A DNA stretch of 64,000 nucleotides from Clostridiales bacterium (GTDB lineage: Bacteria > Bacillota > Clostridia > Oscillospirales > Oscillospiraceae): NCBI GenBank assembly GCA_012719035.1, contig JAAYBD010000042.1, positions 20,520-84,519 of the forward strand. Reading direction: 5' to 3'. A program made the position numbers and the translations under genes. Under the pieces are notes generated by a model. The model worked only from the letters and a program-made list of their open reading frames with translations, had not been told where the DNA came from and ran no database searches. Below, piece by piece: positions 48,496-57,452 of this stretch; the first letter of the stretch is position 1; each line of letters starts with the position of its first letter.

Positions 48496-49407
48496 TTGAG
48501 GATAAATTCGATAAGGTCATTTTTGCAGCTTTACCATGAGATGAATATTTCAAAGGCGAGCGCCCAGCTTTTTATTACTCAGCAGGGTCTGAGCCGGCAG
48601 GTTCAGGCTTTAGAGAAGGAGCTGAACGTCGCACTGTTTGAGCGCTCCAAATCGGGCATGATACCGACCCCAATTTGTGAGCAGCTCTATCCGCATTTTC
48701 AGAAAATGTACGATGAATACGCGGCGGTATTGGAAACGATTGATGCGGCGGGCAAGGAAGAGAAAAAATCGCTTTCCATTGCATTTGCATACGGCTTATC
48801 AAACTGCATCAACACAGATTTTATATTCGATTATCAAAAGGAGCATACGGAAATAAACATGAAAATCGAGGAATGGTCGCAGTCGATCTGCATACAGAAG
48901 CTGCTGAAGGGTGAACTGCAGCTTGCGTTCCTCGTTACGCCCATCGATCAAAAACTGTTCCGAAGTTTTTCGCTTGCCGAGGACTATATGTTCGCGGCAA
49001 TTCATAAGAATCACCCGCTCGCAGCGGAAGACACCCCCTTCGATTTTTCGCGGCTGGACGGTGAAAAGATAATCACCGGTGCTCCTGAAAACGCACTGCG
49101 CGAAATGTTCGATTATTTCTGCGAGGTGACGAATATCAGTCCGCGCATTATCGTTTCGTCAAGCTATAGTCTTAACTTTGTGAATGCCATGACGGAAAAT
49201 GCGGGCATCGCAACGGTTACTTCCGCTATGGCGCGGCGCATTACAAATCCCGACATAGTAATACGTCGTCTGCTTACCCCGGAACCGGGGCTGATGTATT
49301 GCTGCACGCCGCATCAGACAAAATGCGGAAAAGAGCTGACCGGGCTTTTGCGGTATGTGAAACGCTATTTCGAGAATATGCCCGAAAAAAGGTTTAAGGA
49401 GACATAG
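48496..49407 (+). CDS. LysR family transcriptional regulator
   Basis: A 303-residue LysR-type protein. The helix-turn-helix is in residues 1-60 (SIRSFLQLYHEMNISKASAQ, LFITQQGLSRQVQALEKELN). The effector domain (about 90-295) includes FDFSRLDGEKIITGAPENALREMF. The start is a TTG at 48496, selected because AGGAGG (48481-48486) precedes it at nine bases and there is no suitable ATG nearby. It is divergent from the 889-residue oxidoreductase, which it probably regulates. Confidence 0.9.
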   Translation: MRINSIRSFLQLYHEMNISKASAQLFITQQGLSRQVQALEKELNVALFERSKSGMIPTPICEQLYPHFQKMYDEYAAVLETIDAAGKEEKKSLSIAFAYGLSNCINTDFIFDYQKEHTEINMKIEEWSQSICIQKLLKGELQLAFLVTPIDQKLFRSFSLAEDYMFAAIHKNHPLAAEDTPFDFSRLDGEKIITGAPENALREMFDYFCEVTNISPRIIVSSSYSLNFVNAMTENAGIATVTSAMARRITNPDIVIRRLLTPEPGLMYCCTPHQTKCGKELTGLLRYVKRYFENMPEKRFKET

Positions 49408-49528
49408 AAAAGCCTTAGTAAACTTTTTGAAATTCCGTCCGGAACGCGGAAAACTGCCTTATTCGCAAAAATAATGGGGCGATTATAAAGATTTCCACAA
49501 ATTTCTTGAAATCATTAACAGTCTTACC

Positions 49529-49557
49529 TTGATTTTGAATTTAGCCTGTGCTATTCT
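49529..49557 (+). promoter_or_regulatory. Promoter of the pantothenate operon
   Basis: TTGATT (49529-49534) and TATTCT (49552-49557) with a 17-base spacer, 143 bases before panG. The leader contains a small CAG.../...CTG fold followed by a T-run near 49600-49624, possibly an attenuator; evidence is weak. Confidence 0.5.
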
Positions 49558-49699
49558 GAAAAATGGATGGTATTCTGCATCAGAAACTATACCGTAATGA
49601 CGCAGCAGGCAAGACTGATTTTTTACAACAATGCAGCTCATATTTTTTGAAGAAAACGAGACTCATTATCGCTTCTGTTCTTGGACGGAGGTGGTTGTT

Positions 49700-50542
49700 A
49701 TGAAAATTGGGTATATTGGCGCGGGTAAGGTCGGTTTTTCCCTTGGAAAATACTTTGGTCTCCACGGAGCGGTTACCGGCGGGTATTACAGCAGAAACCC
49801 GTTGTCCGCCCGCAAGGCGGCAGACTTTACAAGCTCAAGGCAGTACAATAGCTTAGATGAAATTCTCAGCGATAATGACGTTTTGTTCTTAACAGTGCCG
49901 GACGGAGAAATACTACCTGTCTGGAACTGCCTAAAAATATTGCCATGTGTAAAAAATAAAATAATCTGTCATTGCAGCGGCGCGTTGTCGTCGGATATTT
50001 TTTCGGATGCGGAAGAGCTTTCAGTGTTTGGCTTTTCTGTTCATCCGATTTTTGCTTTTCATAGCAAAACGGAGTCCTATAAAAAGCTTTCAGATGCAGT
50101 TTTCACTGTTGAAGGCAGTCCTGAAAAAACAGATGAAATCGTTTCTCTGATATCGGGTATGGGCAATACCGTCAGGGTAATCAGCAGACAAGCCAAGACA
50201 AAATACCATGCGGCGGCAGTTATGGCAAGCAATCATATGACGGCACTTGTGCATACGGCGGTCGGTCTTCTTTGCGAATGCGGATTTTCTGAGCAGGAAG
50301 CTCTGAGCGCGCTTATACCGCTGATGTCGGGAAACCTTTCAAATATTGCGGAGACAGGGACCGTAAATGCTCTGACAGGTCCTATCGAGCGCAATGATAC
50401 GCAGACGGTCCAAAAGCACCTGCAATGCCTTGAAAGCAAGCAGGAAGTTCTTTACAGGGAGCTGTCACTGGTGCTTGCCGATATGGCAAGGGCAAAGCAC
50501 CCGGACAGAAATTATGATGAAATCGAGGGACTGCTGAAATGA
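49700..50542 (+). CDS. panG: PanG-type ketopantoate reductase (Rossmann-like plus DUF2520)
   Basis: A 280-residue protein with an N-terminal Rossmann domain ([19 protein letters not shown], residues 1-19) and a C-terminal DUF2520 helical domain (about 135-270, including [19 protein letters not shown] and [14 protein letters not shown]). PanG is the non-orthologous replacement of PanE, reducing 2-dehydropantoate to pantoate with NAD(P)H, known from Francisella and some Firmicutes. Position immediately before panB supports this. The ATG at 49700 follows GGAGGTGG; a longer open frame begins at 49631 but lacks a site. No panE is visible in the window. Confidence 0.85.
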   Translation: MKIGYIGAGKVGFSLGKYFGLHGAVTGGYYSRNPLSARKAADFTSSRQYNSLDEILSDNDVLFLTVPDGEILPVWNCLKILPCVKNKIICHCSGALSSDIFSDAEELSVFGFSVHPIFAFHSKTESYKKLSDAVFTVEGSPEKTDEIVSLISGMGNTVRVISRQAKTKYHAAAVMASNHMTALVHTAVGLLCECGFSEQEALSALIPLMSGNLSNIAETGTVNALTGPIERNDTQTVQKHLQCLESKQEVLYRELSLVLADMARAKHPDRNYDEIEGLLK

Positions 50543-51366
50543 AAAACACTGTATTGACAATCCAGAAGCAAAAGAACGAACATGACAAAATAACCATGCT
50601 CACCGCGTATGATTATTCGATGGCAAAGCTTATAGATGCCGCAGGCGTAAACTCGATTTTGGTAGGAGATTCGCTGGGAATGGTCATGCTTGGCTATAAG
50701 GATACGCTTTCCGTCACCATGGAGGATATGATCCACCATACAAAGGCAGTTTCCCGCGGGGCTGAGAACGCGCTTGTTGTGGCGGATATGCCGTTTATGT
50801 CATATCAGACCTCCGTATATGACGCAGTGCAAAACGCGGGCAGGCTTATAAAGGAGGGTGGTGCCCAAGCGGTAAAGCTTGAGGGCGGTGCTTCCGTTGT
50901 TCCGCAGATCAAGGCGATTGTTGAAGCGTCTATCCCGGTTGTCGCCCATATCGGTCTTACTCCCCAGTCGGTCAACGCTTTTGGCGGATTCAGGGTTCAG
51001 GGAAAAAGCGAGGCAGAAGCGCAGAAGCTTTATGACGATGCGCGGGCTGTCGAGGCGGCGGGTGCGTTCTGTGTGGTTTTGGAGTGTGTTCCGGCGGCTC
51101 TTGCGGAATTTATATCCAGCAGGCTGTCCATTCCGACTATAGGAATAGGAGCGGGCGCAGGCTGCGACGGGCAGGTTTTGGTCTATCAGGACATGCTGAA
51201 AATGTTCTCCGATTTCAAACCGAAATTCGTCAAGCACTTTGCAGATATCGGGCAGGAAATGAAAAATGCCTTCACTGCCTACATAGAAGAAGTAAAGGCC
51301 GGGACTTTTCCGGCAAAGGAGCATTGCTTTGCCATATCGGACGATATAATCAATAAACTGTACTAA
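50539..51366 (+). CDS. panB: 3-methyl-2-oxobutanoate hydroxymethyltransferase
   Basis: A 275-residue TIM-barrel enzyme that makes ketopantoate from alpha-ketoisovalerate and methylene-tetrahydrofolate. Conserved segments: [30 protein letters not shown] (split across 18-47), [16 protein letters not shown] with the catalytic-site glutamate, [22 protein letters not shown] and [23 protein letters not shown]. Its ATG overlaps the panG stop (ATGA). It is second in the pan operon. Confidence 0.96.
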   Translation: MKNTVLTIQKQKNEHDKITMLTAYDYSMAKLIDAAGVNSILVGDSLGMVMLGYKDTLSVTMEDMIHHTKAVSRGAENALVVADMPFMSYQTSVYDAVQNAGRLIKEGGAQAVKLEGGASVVPQIKAIVEASIPVVAHIGLTPQSVNAFGGFRVQGKSEAEAQKLYDDARAVEAAGAFCVVLECVPAALAEFISSRLSIPTIGIGAGAGCDGQVLVYQDMLKMFSDFKPKFVKHFADIGQEMKNAFTAYIEEVKAGTFPAKEHCFAISDDIINKLY

Positions 51367-51383
51367 TCGTTAAGGAGAGAGAG

Positions 51384-52223
51384 ATGGAAACTGTTACTAC
51401 GGTTGCAGAGCTTAGAAGCATAGTTAAGCAATGGAAGAAGGAAGGGAAGAGCATCGGCTTTGTCCCGACTATGGGTTATCTTCACGAGGGACACGGAAGC
51501 CTTATATCAAGAGCACGCGAAAATGACAGGGTAGTCGTCAGCATTTTCGTAAATCCTATGCAGTTCGGAGAAAACGAGGATTTTTCAAGCTATCCGAGAG
51601 ATTTTGAAAGAGACTGCCGGTTTTGCGGGTCGCTTGGCACAGACATCGTTTTTCATCCCGACCCTTCTGAAATATATGCTTCGGACTTCTGTACTTTTGT
51701 AGATATGTCGCGGCTTACGGAAAATCTCTGCGGCAAAAGCCGCCCCGGTCATTTTAGGGGTGTTTGCACTGTTGTTGCAAAGCTTCTTAATATTGTAAAT
51801 CCCGACAGGGCATATTTCGGCGAAAAGGATGCGCAGCAGCTTGCCGTGATAAAGCGTATGGTACGTGACTTAAACATAGATGTTGAGATAATAGGCTGTC
51901 CTATAGTAAGAGAGCATGACGGACTTGCCAAAAGCTCAAGAAACACCTATTTAAACGGCGATGAGCGGAAAGCCGCACTTGTTTTGAACAAAGCGCTGTC
52001 TTACGCAGAAATGCTGGCAAAGAAAGGCGTGACCGACCCCGAAACTATTACTTCCGCAATGATTGAGCTTATCAAAAGCGAACCTTTAGCGAAGGTCGAT
52101 TATGTCAAGGCGGTAAACAGCATAACAATGGAGGACATTGAGAAAATAAACCCTCAGACCTTGATTGCGATTGCTGTTTACATTGGCAAAACCCGTCTTA
52201 TCGATAACCTTATCGTCAGATGA
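51384..52223 (+). CDS. panC: Pantoate-beta-alanine ligase (pantothenate synthetase)
   Basis: A 279-residue cytidylyltransferase-fold ligase forming pantothenate from pantoate and beta-alanine. The N-terminal ATP motif FVPTMGYLHEGHGSLISRAR (about 26-45) is complete, with VVSIFVNPMQFGENEDFSSYPR and the second motif VIKRMVRDLNIDVEIIGCPIVREHDGLAKSSRN (in two parts). AAGGAGAGAG lies 8 bases upstream of the ATG. It is flanked by panB and panD. Confidence 0.97.
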   Translation: METVTTVAELRSIVKQWKKEGKSIGFVPTMGYLHEGHGSLISRARENDRVVVSIFVNPMQFGENEDFSSYPRDFERDCRFCGSLGTDIVFHPDPSEIYASDFCTFVDMSRLTENLCGKSRPGHFRGVCTVVAKLLNIVNPDRAYFGEKDAQQLAVIKRMVRDLNIDVEIIGCPIVREHDGLAKSSRNTYLNGDERKAALVLNKALSYAEMLAKKGVTDPETITSAMIELIKSEPLAKVDYVKAVNSITMEDIEKINPQTLIAIAVYIGKTRLIDNLIVR

Positions 52224-52238
52224 TTGGAGGGCAGTGCA

Positions 52239-52622
52239 ATGCAGCTACAAATGCTGAAAGGTAAAATCCATCGTGCGACAGTAGTACAGGCAGAGCTTGA
52301 CTATGTGGGAAGCATTACGGTGGACAGCGATTTGCTTGATGCCGCGGGCATCCTTGAATACGAGAAGGTGCAGGTAGTGGATATCAATAACGGCAACCGT
52401 TTTGAAACCTATACGATTTCAGGAGAACGCGGTACCGGCATGATCTGCCTTAACGGCGCGGCGGCGCGCTGTGTCTCCGTACATGACAAGATAATCATTA
52501 TGGCGTATGCACTGATGACTCCGGAAGAGGCTTCCGTAAGCAAGCCCAACGTTGTTTTCGTAGACGAGAACAACCATATCAAAGAAATTGCACATTATGA
52601 AAAGTACGGAACGTTAAAATAA
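52239..52622 (+). CDS. panD: Aspartate 1-decarboxylase
   Basis: A 127-residue pyruvoyl enzyme giving beta-alanine from aspartate. The self-processing site is Gly24-Ser25 in [10 protein letters not shown], and catalytic residues are seen in [14 protein letters not shown] and the [20 protein letters not shown] region. Length and start match the family when ATG 52239 is used, with GGAGG (52226-52230) upstream; a TTG at 52224 would add five residues and overlap the site. Confidence 0.97.
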   Translation: MQLQMLKGKIHRATVVQAELDYVGSITVDSDLLDAAGILEYEKVQVVDINNGNRFETYTISGERGTGMICLNGAAARCVSVHDKIIIMAYALMTPEEASVSKPNVVFVDENNHIKEIAHYEKYGTLK

Positions 52623-52643
52623 TGGCTGACAGGCAATAGAAAA

Positions 52644-52680
52644 CGGGGAGCTGCCGATTCAGCAACTCCCCGCAGTTTTA
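52644..52680 (+). terminator. Terminator of the pantothenate operon
   Basis: Stem CGGGGAG (52644-52650) and CTCCCCG (52666-52672) with an inner CTGC/AGCA pairing, followed by CAGTTTTATAAT. It lies between the convergent panD and coaX genes. Confidence 0.8.
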
Positions 52681-52687
52681 TAATCTG

Positions 52688-53461
52688 CTATGGGCGGTTC
52701 ATGCGGTAGATGCGGGCAAGTCCCTCCAAAATCAAAAGCTCCTCGTAGTGAACTTCGCTATTGCAGTGAGGGAGGATAAGAGGCGCAAACCCGCCTGTCG
52801 CGACGGCAGTCGGCTTTTCTCCGAGCAAGGCTTCGATCCTCTGCAGCGTCCCGTCAATAAGTGCAGCGCTTCCGTATATGATGCCGCTTTTTATCCGCTC
52901 ATCGGTGTTCTGACCGAGAATGCTGTCCGGAGCTTCGACGCGGACTTCCGGCAGCAGCGCGGTTCCGGAGGAAAGAGCTTGGGCAAGCAGGCGCGGTCCC
53001 GGTAAAATCATACCGCCCAAATAACGGCGGGACCTATCTACCGCCGAAATCGTGGATGCTGTTCCGATGTCGATGACTACAAGCGGCAGGGGATAGCCTT
53101 CCATTGCCGCGGCACAGCCGACGATAACATCAATGCCAAGCTGGCGGGAACTGTCTCCTTCGATTATCAGACCGGTTTTCGTATCTGGTTCAACGAAAAG
53201 CGGTTCCTTTCCGCACATGAGATATAAAGCATCCTTTAAAGCCGCGTTTACGGCGGGGACGACAGATGAAATAATTGCATCTTCAAGGAGTGAGGGATCG
53301 ATTTGACCCTTTTTTAGCAGTTCATATATGATTTTGGTATAATCCTTCGCAGACCTTTCGGGGTCGGTCTGAATCCTGTCCAGAATTCTGATGCTGTCCC
53401 CGTCTATACAGCCAAAAACCATGCTGCTGTTTCCTACATCTATTGATAAAATCATAGCCAT
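52688..53461 (-). CDS. coaX: Type III pantothenate kinase
   Basis: A 257-residue ASKHA-fold kinase that phosphorylates pantothenate. It has the N-terminal phosphate motif LSIDVGNSSMVFG (about 5-17), the middle PLVVIDIGTASTISAVD segment and GGMILPGPRLLAQALSSGTA typical of CoaX. Type III enzymes are not feedback inhibited by CoA and need a monovalent cation. It is divergent from coaBC and adjacent to the pan operon. AGAGGTAAT precedes the ATG. Confidence 0.95.
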   Translation of the reverse strand: MAMILSIDVGNSSMVFGCIDGDSIRILDRIQTDPERSAKDYTKIIYELLKKGQIDPSLLEDAIISSVVPAVNAALKDALYLMCGKEPLFVEPDTKTGLIIEGDSSRQLGIDVIVGCAAAMEGYPLPLVVIDIGTASTISAVDRSRRYLGGMILPGPRLLAQALSSGTALLPEVRVEAPDSILGQNTDERIKSGIIYGSAALIDGTLQRIEALLGEKPTAVATGGFAPLILPHCNSEVHYEELLILEGLARIYRMNRP

Positions 53462-53585
53462 ATTACCTCTGTCGCGTTTTATTGCCCAAGCCGATCGCCG
53501 ATTTCTGTAATTATATAATCAAAAACAGCACAGCACAACTGTTTTCGATAAACCGAATGCAAATTCAAAACACAGGAGTAACACT

Positions 53586-54788
53586 ATGAGCAGAAAGACC
53601 GTAATTTTGGGGGTCACAGGAGGAATTGCCGCGTATAAAATGGCGAACCTTGCCCACATGCTTTGTAAAAACAATTATGAAGTCCATGTTATTATGACCG
53701 AGAATGCCACAAAATTCATAGCCCCCCTGACCTTTGAAACACTCACCTGCCAACCCTGCGTTGTTGACTGCTTTACCCGAAGCTCATCCTTTGAGGTCGA
53801 GCACATTTCGCTTGCAAAAAAAGCAGATCTTATGTTGATATCTCCGGCAACGGCAAATGTTATAGCAAAGCTTGCAAACGGAATTGCCGATGACGCGCTT
53901 ACCACGCAGGCATTAGCCTGCACCTGCACAAAAATTATAGCTCCCGCTATGAACACCGCAATGCTCAAAAATCCCGCAACACAGCGCAATATAAACACCT
54001 TGGAAAGCGACGGGTATATTGTAATCCAGCCGGCAGAGGGGCTGCTTGCCTGCGGTGATGTCGGGGCGGGGAAACTGCCTGAGGAGAAGAGCATTTTTTC
54101 CTATATCGAGCGAGAGCTTGAACATGAGAAAGATTATAAAGGCAAGCGCATTTTGGTAACGGCGGGTGCAACACAGGAGGCGATGGATCCCGTCCGCTAT
54201 ATCACGAACCACTCAAGCGGCAAAATGGGCTATGCCATTGCTTATGAGTGTATGCTGCGCGGCGCAGATGTAACGCTTATCAGTGCGCCGACGAATCTGC
54301 CGCCGGTTCCTTTTGTAAAAACTGTTGGGGTCAAAAGTGCTCACCAGATGTTTGAAGCCGTTTGTGATTTGAAAGATGAGCAGGACATTATTATAAAGGC
54401 GGCGGCAGTCGCGGACTATCGTCCCGAATATATGTCGGAAAACAAAATCAAAAAGACATCTGATAAGTTATCGCTTCAGCTGGAGAGAACAACAGATATA
54501 TTGGGGTATCTGGGAGCAAACCGCAGAGAGAACCAGTTTTTATGCGGCTTTTCGATGGAAACGGAAAATCTTATCGAAAACTCATGCAAAAAGCTTGAAA
54601 AAAAGAATCTGGATATGATCGTTGCCAACAGCCTTAATACTGAGGGGGCAGGCTTCGGAACGGAAACGAATATCGTCACGATCATTACAAAGGATGAATC
54701 CATCTCCCTGCCGTTACTCTCCAAAGCGGAGGTCGCGCGTGTTTTGATGGATAAAATATCAGCACAGATAAACTCTCAGCGCATATAG
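53586..54788 (+). CDS. coaBC: Bifunctional phosphopantothenoylcysteine decarboxylase / phosphopantothenate-cysteine ligase
   Basis: A 400-residue bifunctional enzyme. The N-terminal CoaC half (1-180) is an HFCD flavoprotein: VILGVTGGIAAYKMANLAHML, the active-site His region near FEVEHISLA, and APAMNTAMLKNPATQRN with the flavin-binding PAMN motif. The C-terminal CoaB half (about 185-398) begins with RILVTAGATQEAMDPVRYIT NHSSGKMG (in two parts) and has IIKAAAVADYRP. It carries out the second and third CoA-biosynthesis steps after CoaX. AGGAG lies 9 bases upstream of the ATG. Confidence 0.96.
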   Translation: MSRKTVILGVTGGIAAYKMANLAHMLCKNNYEVHVIMTENATKFIAPLTFETLTCQPCVVDCFTRSSSFEVEHISLAKKADLMLISPATANVIAKLANGIADDALTTQALACTCTKIIAPAMNTAMLKNPATQRNINTLESDGYIVIQPAEGLLACGDVGAGKLPEEKSIFSYIERELEHEKDYKGKRILVTAGATQEAMDPVRYITNHSSGKMGYAIAYECMLRGADVTLISAPTNLPPVPFVKTVGVKSAHQMFEAVCDLKDEQDIIIKAAAVADYRPEYMSENKIKKTSDKLSLQLERTTDILGYLGANRRENQFLCGFSMETENLIENSCKKLEKKNLDMIVANSLNTEGAGFGTETNIVTIITKDESISLPLLSKAEVARVLMDKISAQINSQRI

Positions 54789-54807
54789 CTTATGCCCGCA
54801 TATATAT

Positions 54808-54843
54808 AAGAAAGGGACAGATATATTGATCTGTCCCTTTCTT
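54808..54843. terminator. Bidirectional terminator after coaBC
   Basis: A 15-base perfect stem AAGAAAGGGACAGAT (54808-54822) and ATCTGTCCCTTTCTT (54829-54843) between convergent genes. Confidence 0.92.
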
Positions 54844-54854
54844 CATACATGTAT

Positions 54855-56024
54855 TTAATAATTTTCTTTCCTGACTTCAAAGTAAGCTTGGGAAAACTTG
54901 CATACGGGGCAGACCTCAGGAGCCTTTTTGCCTATGACTAAATGACCGCAGACACGGCATTCCCACATGGTTTCCTCGCCTTTTTCAAAGACTCTCTGCA
55001 TCTCATAATTTTTGAGAAGTATGCGATAGCGTTCCTCATGGGCTTTTTCAATAGCGCCGACCCTGCGGAAGCGTTCAGCAAGATCTGCAAAGCCTTCCTC
55101 CTCCGCTTCTTTTGCGAAACGGTCATACATATCTGTCCATTCATAATTTTCGCCCTCTGCGGCATGGAGCAGGTTTTCAGCGGTGCTGCCCAGATTACCA
55201 AGTTCCTCATACCAGATACGGGCGTGTTCCTGTTCGTTACGGGCGGTTTTCAGGAAGATTTCCGCGAGCTGGTCAAAGCCCTCACGTTGGGCGATATTTG
55301 CAAAATAGGTGTATTTGTTTCTTGCCTGGCTTTCGCCGGAAAAGGCTTCGGCTAAGTTCTTTTCTGTTTTTGTTCCCGCATAGCGATTGGTGACGGGAGC
55401 TTTTTCTTCAAGCTTTTCAAACATAGAAGCGGGCTGTTTACATCTCGGACATTTGAAATCCGCGGGCATGGGACCCTCATGGATATAACCGCAGACAGTG
55501 CAGCGCCATTTTTCCATTTGATTATCCTCCGTTTTCTCATTGAATTTAATTAGGCTTAAAAGCTTTTCGACTATCTCGCTTGGAAAATCCCCAGCTTGAG
55601 GATCATTTAGCATAGAAAGCAGAAGCTTGTGCGTATTGCCGCTCTGAGGAAGCATATATCCGGCTTCGCGCAGAATATCCTCCGTCATCAGGCGGTTGGA
55701 TTTTGCGATTGCCTCTGCAAGCAGGCGAAGAGTGGAATCGGCTGAGTTTTCCGCTATGTTTAAAGCAATGCTCTCTTGTTCTGCTTTGCTTCTTGCAAGG
55801 CGGAGCATAGTATCCTTTACAGCTTCTGTTTTGGGCTGCTGAGGGGGAAATTCTTCGGGCAGCATCGAAATAGCGTGGGAAGGACAGGCATTTGCGCAGG
55901 CACTGCATCCGATACATTTAGAGGCGTCGATCTGACCGGTTTCAGTGTCCGTTGCACCTGTGGGACAAACGTAAAGACAAAGGCAGTCCTTTGTGCATAA
56001 TCTGATGTTTCTCACAGCATACAT
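54855..56024 (-). CDS. Ferredoxin-rubredoxin-rubrerythrin-rubredoxin fusion protein
   Basis: A 389-residue redox fusion. Residues 1-60 form a 2x4Fe-4S ferredoxin-like domain ([15 protein letters not shown] and [16 protein letters not shown]). A helical linker (about 70-165) has no recognised domain. A rubredoxin-like domain follows ([21 protein letters not shown]), then the rubrerythrin diiron domain (about 220-345) with ligand glutamates in [15 protein letters not shown] and [11 protein letters not shown], and a C-terminal rubredoxin ([18 protein letters not shown]). Rubrerythrin normally has a single C-terminal rubredoxin. A strong internal ribosome site and ATG at 55517 precede the first rubredoxin, so a shorter 220-residue product may also be made. 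It likely reduces peroxide. Confidence 0.88.
   Translation of the reverse strand: MYAVRNIRLCTKDCLCLYVCPTGATDTETGQIDASKCIGCSACANACPSHAISMLPEEFPPQQPKTEAVKDTMLRLARSKAEQESIALNIAENSADSTLRLLAEAIAKSNRLMTEDILREAGYMLPQSGNTHKLLLSMLNDPQAGDFPSEIVEKLLSLIKFNEKTEDNQMEKWRCTVCGYIHEGPMPADFKCPRCKQPASMFEKLEEKAPVTNRYAGTKTEKNLAEAFSGESQARNKYTYFANIAQREGFDQLAEIFLKTARNEQEHARIWYEELGNLGSTAENLLHAAEGENYEWTDMYDRFAKEAEEEGFADLAERFRRVGAIEKAHEERYRILLKNYEMQRVFEKGEETMWECRVCGHLVIGKKAPEVCPVCKFSQAYFEVRKENY
55515..55530 (-). promoter_or_regulatory. Internal ribosome binding site and start in the rubrerythrin fusion
   Basis: On the minus strand GGAGG (55526-55530) is followed after eight bases by an in-frame ATG (55517-55515), giving Met-Glu-Lys-Trp-Arg as the start of the rubredoxin-rubrerythrin-rubredoxin half (220 residues). 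The spacing and strength equal the best real starts in the window, suggesting either two products or a recent fusion of two genes. Confidence 0.6.
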
Positions 56025-56028
56025 GATC

Positions 56029-56697
56029 TTACCTCCTTTGCAGCTTTGCTATTTTCATTTTGGGAACCTTGCATACAGGGCAAATATCGGGTGCCTCATC
56101 GCCTACGTAGACAAATCCGCAAATCTCGCATACAAAGACATTGGTGCGTTCAAGGAAAGCCCCGCCTTCCTTTTCATACCGGCTCAATAGGGAGTTTAGC
56201 ATTCTGGTAACCTTTTCGCTCCAGGTGAGTGCGCGGAGCGCACCTCTGTCCGTTTCCGCTGCGGCAACTGCGCTGCTTTGAGGATAGGCAGTGCTTAAAT
56301 CCTCCTGAATTTTTGCCATCAGAGCTTCCGGATTGTTTTCATCTGTAAATGCAGTTTTGCTTTTATAGTAATCCGCTAATTTGGAAAATAAACCCGCTTC
56401 TTCGGGAAGATATTGCTTTTCACAGCCCTTTGCGAGATTTGAACACAGTGCGGACAGTTCCCCGAAAGACAGCTCACGTATTTCTTCATCAGCTATCTCC
56501 GCAGAAGGAGTGTGCTCCGGAGCGGGGGGTACTGCTGAATGCTGTTCCTTAAAATCTGCCTTTGATGCTCCGCAGAAAGGACAAGTCCAATTTTCCGGCA
56601 GCTCCTCCCATTTTGTGCCCGGAGCGATTCCTGCGTCGGGGATACCTGCAGACTCATCATAAACAAAGCCGCAGATCGTGCAAACATATTTACTCAT
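56029..56697 (-). CDS. Protein with two rubredoxin domains and a helical middle region
   Basis: A 222-residue protein. The N-terminal domain is a classical rubredoxin ([20 protein letters not shown], then [11 protein letters not shown]). The middle 110 residues are helical and acidic without the diiron ligands of rubrerythrin; I do not recognise them as a family. The C-terminal 45 residues resemble the rubredoxin tail of rubrerythrin ([21 protein letters not shown]). The ATG at 56697 follows AAAGGAGGG; a longer frame to 56805 lacks a site. It lies four bases upstream of the rubrerythrin fusion in the same operon and may be its electron donor. Confidence 0.85.
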   Translation of the reverse strand: MSKYVCTICGFVYDESAGIPDAGIAPGTKWEELPENWTCPFCGASKADFKEQHSAVPPAPEHTPSAEIADEEIRELSFGELSALCSNLAKGCEKQYLPEEAGLFSKLADYYKSKTAFTDENNPEALMAKIQEDLSTAYPQSSAVAAAETDRGALRALTWSEKVTRMLNSLLSRYEKEGGAFLERTNVFVCEICGFVYVGDEAPDICPVCKVPKMKIAKLQRR

Positions 56698-56745
56698 GCC
56701 GAACCCTCCTTTTATATTAATAGATGTTTTTTCATTTACTAATAT

Positions 56746-56775
56746 AATATAAAATAAGCGTTTTTTTATCTGTAA
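56746..56775 (-). promoter_or_regulatory. Candidate promoter of the rubredoxin/rubrerythrin operon
   Basis: On the minus strand TTACAG (56775-56770) and TTATAT (56752-56747) with a 17-base spacer, in the AT-rich gap 50-75 bases upstream of the rubredoxin start. Confidence 0.45.
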
Positions 56776-56801
56776 CCTAATCACAGTATTAAAAACTACC
56801 G

Positions 56802-57203
56802 TCAAGCCTTGTCTACCTTATTACGGGAACGCTGACAATGAAGCTCGCAGTTTTCGCAGCACATAGCACTGCGTTTTCTGCGGGCGCAGTTTTTTCCGCA
56901 GCATTTACCGGCATGGGAGCAAATGTCATAGCATCCGCCGCGAATGACAAGACGCTTTCCGTTTATCAGTGCGTCGGCAATCTTTTTTCTTGCGCTGTCA
57001 TATATCGACTGAACAGTTGTGCGTGCAACTCTCATCTGCACAGCACACTCCTCTTGAGTGAAGTCAAGATAATCAATAAGACGAATTGCCTCATATTCAT
57101 CTACCGCGAGTTCTGTTACGCCGGCATTTTGATTTGAGCAGGGTCCGAATTCAAGGGTTCGGGGCAGCTCGCAAATCCGCCGGTGCTTTACAGGTCTTGC
57201 CAT
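56802..57203 (-). CDS. DUF134 family DNA-binding protein
   Basis: A 133-residue protein of the DUF134/UPF0251 family, which is predicted to bind DNA. The N-terminal segment MARPVKHRRICELPRTLEFG and the helix-turn-helix near YEAIRLIDYLDFTQEECAVQ, MRVARTTVQSIYDSARKKIA are characteristic. The last 40 residues are unusually cysteine-rich (CYDICSHAGKCCGKNCARRK, CCENCELHC), suggesting a bound metal cluster. It reads into the rubredoxin operon and a perfect palindrome lies 62 bases upstream of its start. Confidence 0.88.
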   Translation of the reverse strand: MARPVKHRRICELPRTLEFGPCSNQNAGVTELAVDEYEAIRLIDYLDFTQEECAVQMRVARTTVQSIYDSARKKIADALINGKRLVIRGGCYDICSHAGKCCGKNCARRKRSAMCCENCELHCQRSRNKVDKA

Positions 57204-57264
57204 GTGCTTTTCTCCTCTGCTGTGTTATTTTGATACCGAAAGTACATATATCAATAGTTATGCT

Positions 57265-57289
57265 TTATCTATAATTTTATTATAGATAA
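57265..57289. promoter_or_regulatory. Perfect 11-3-11 palindrome upstream of the DUF134 gene
   Basis: TTATCTATAAT (57265-57275) and ATTATAGATAA (57279-57289) with a TTT centre. It resembles a PerR box (TATAAT-N-ATTATA) but with a three-base spacer. It is a likely operator for DUF134 or a peroxide regulator controlling the redox cluster. The rest of 57204-57452 holds nothing else apart from the terminator below. Confidence 0.65.
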
Positions 57290-57342
57290 TTAAGGTCATA
57301 AGTCAACAATAACACTAAGGAGATTTTAAGCTATGAACTGCC

Positions 57343-57382
57343 GATAATAAAAAGGGGCAAGCTGTAATACGCAGCTTGCCCC
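57343..57382 (-). terminator. Terminator of the AraC-remnant transcript
   Basis: On the minus strand stem GGGGCAAGCTG/CAGCTTGCCCC (57382-57354) followed by TTTTTATTATC. The stem shares GGGGCAAGC with the hairpin at 44876. Confidence 0.85.
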
Positions 57383-57452
57383 ATATGGCAAAAGGCTATC
57401 CCTTTACGCCGGAAGGACCCATATTTCCATATAATTTGTGTCATAAGCGTCT

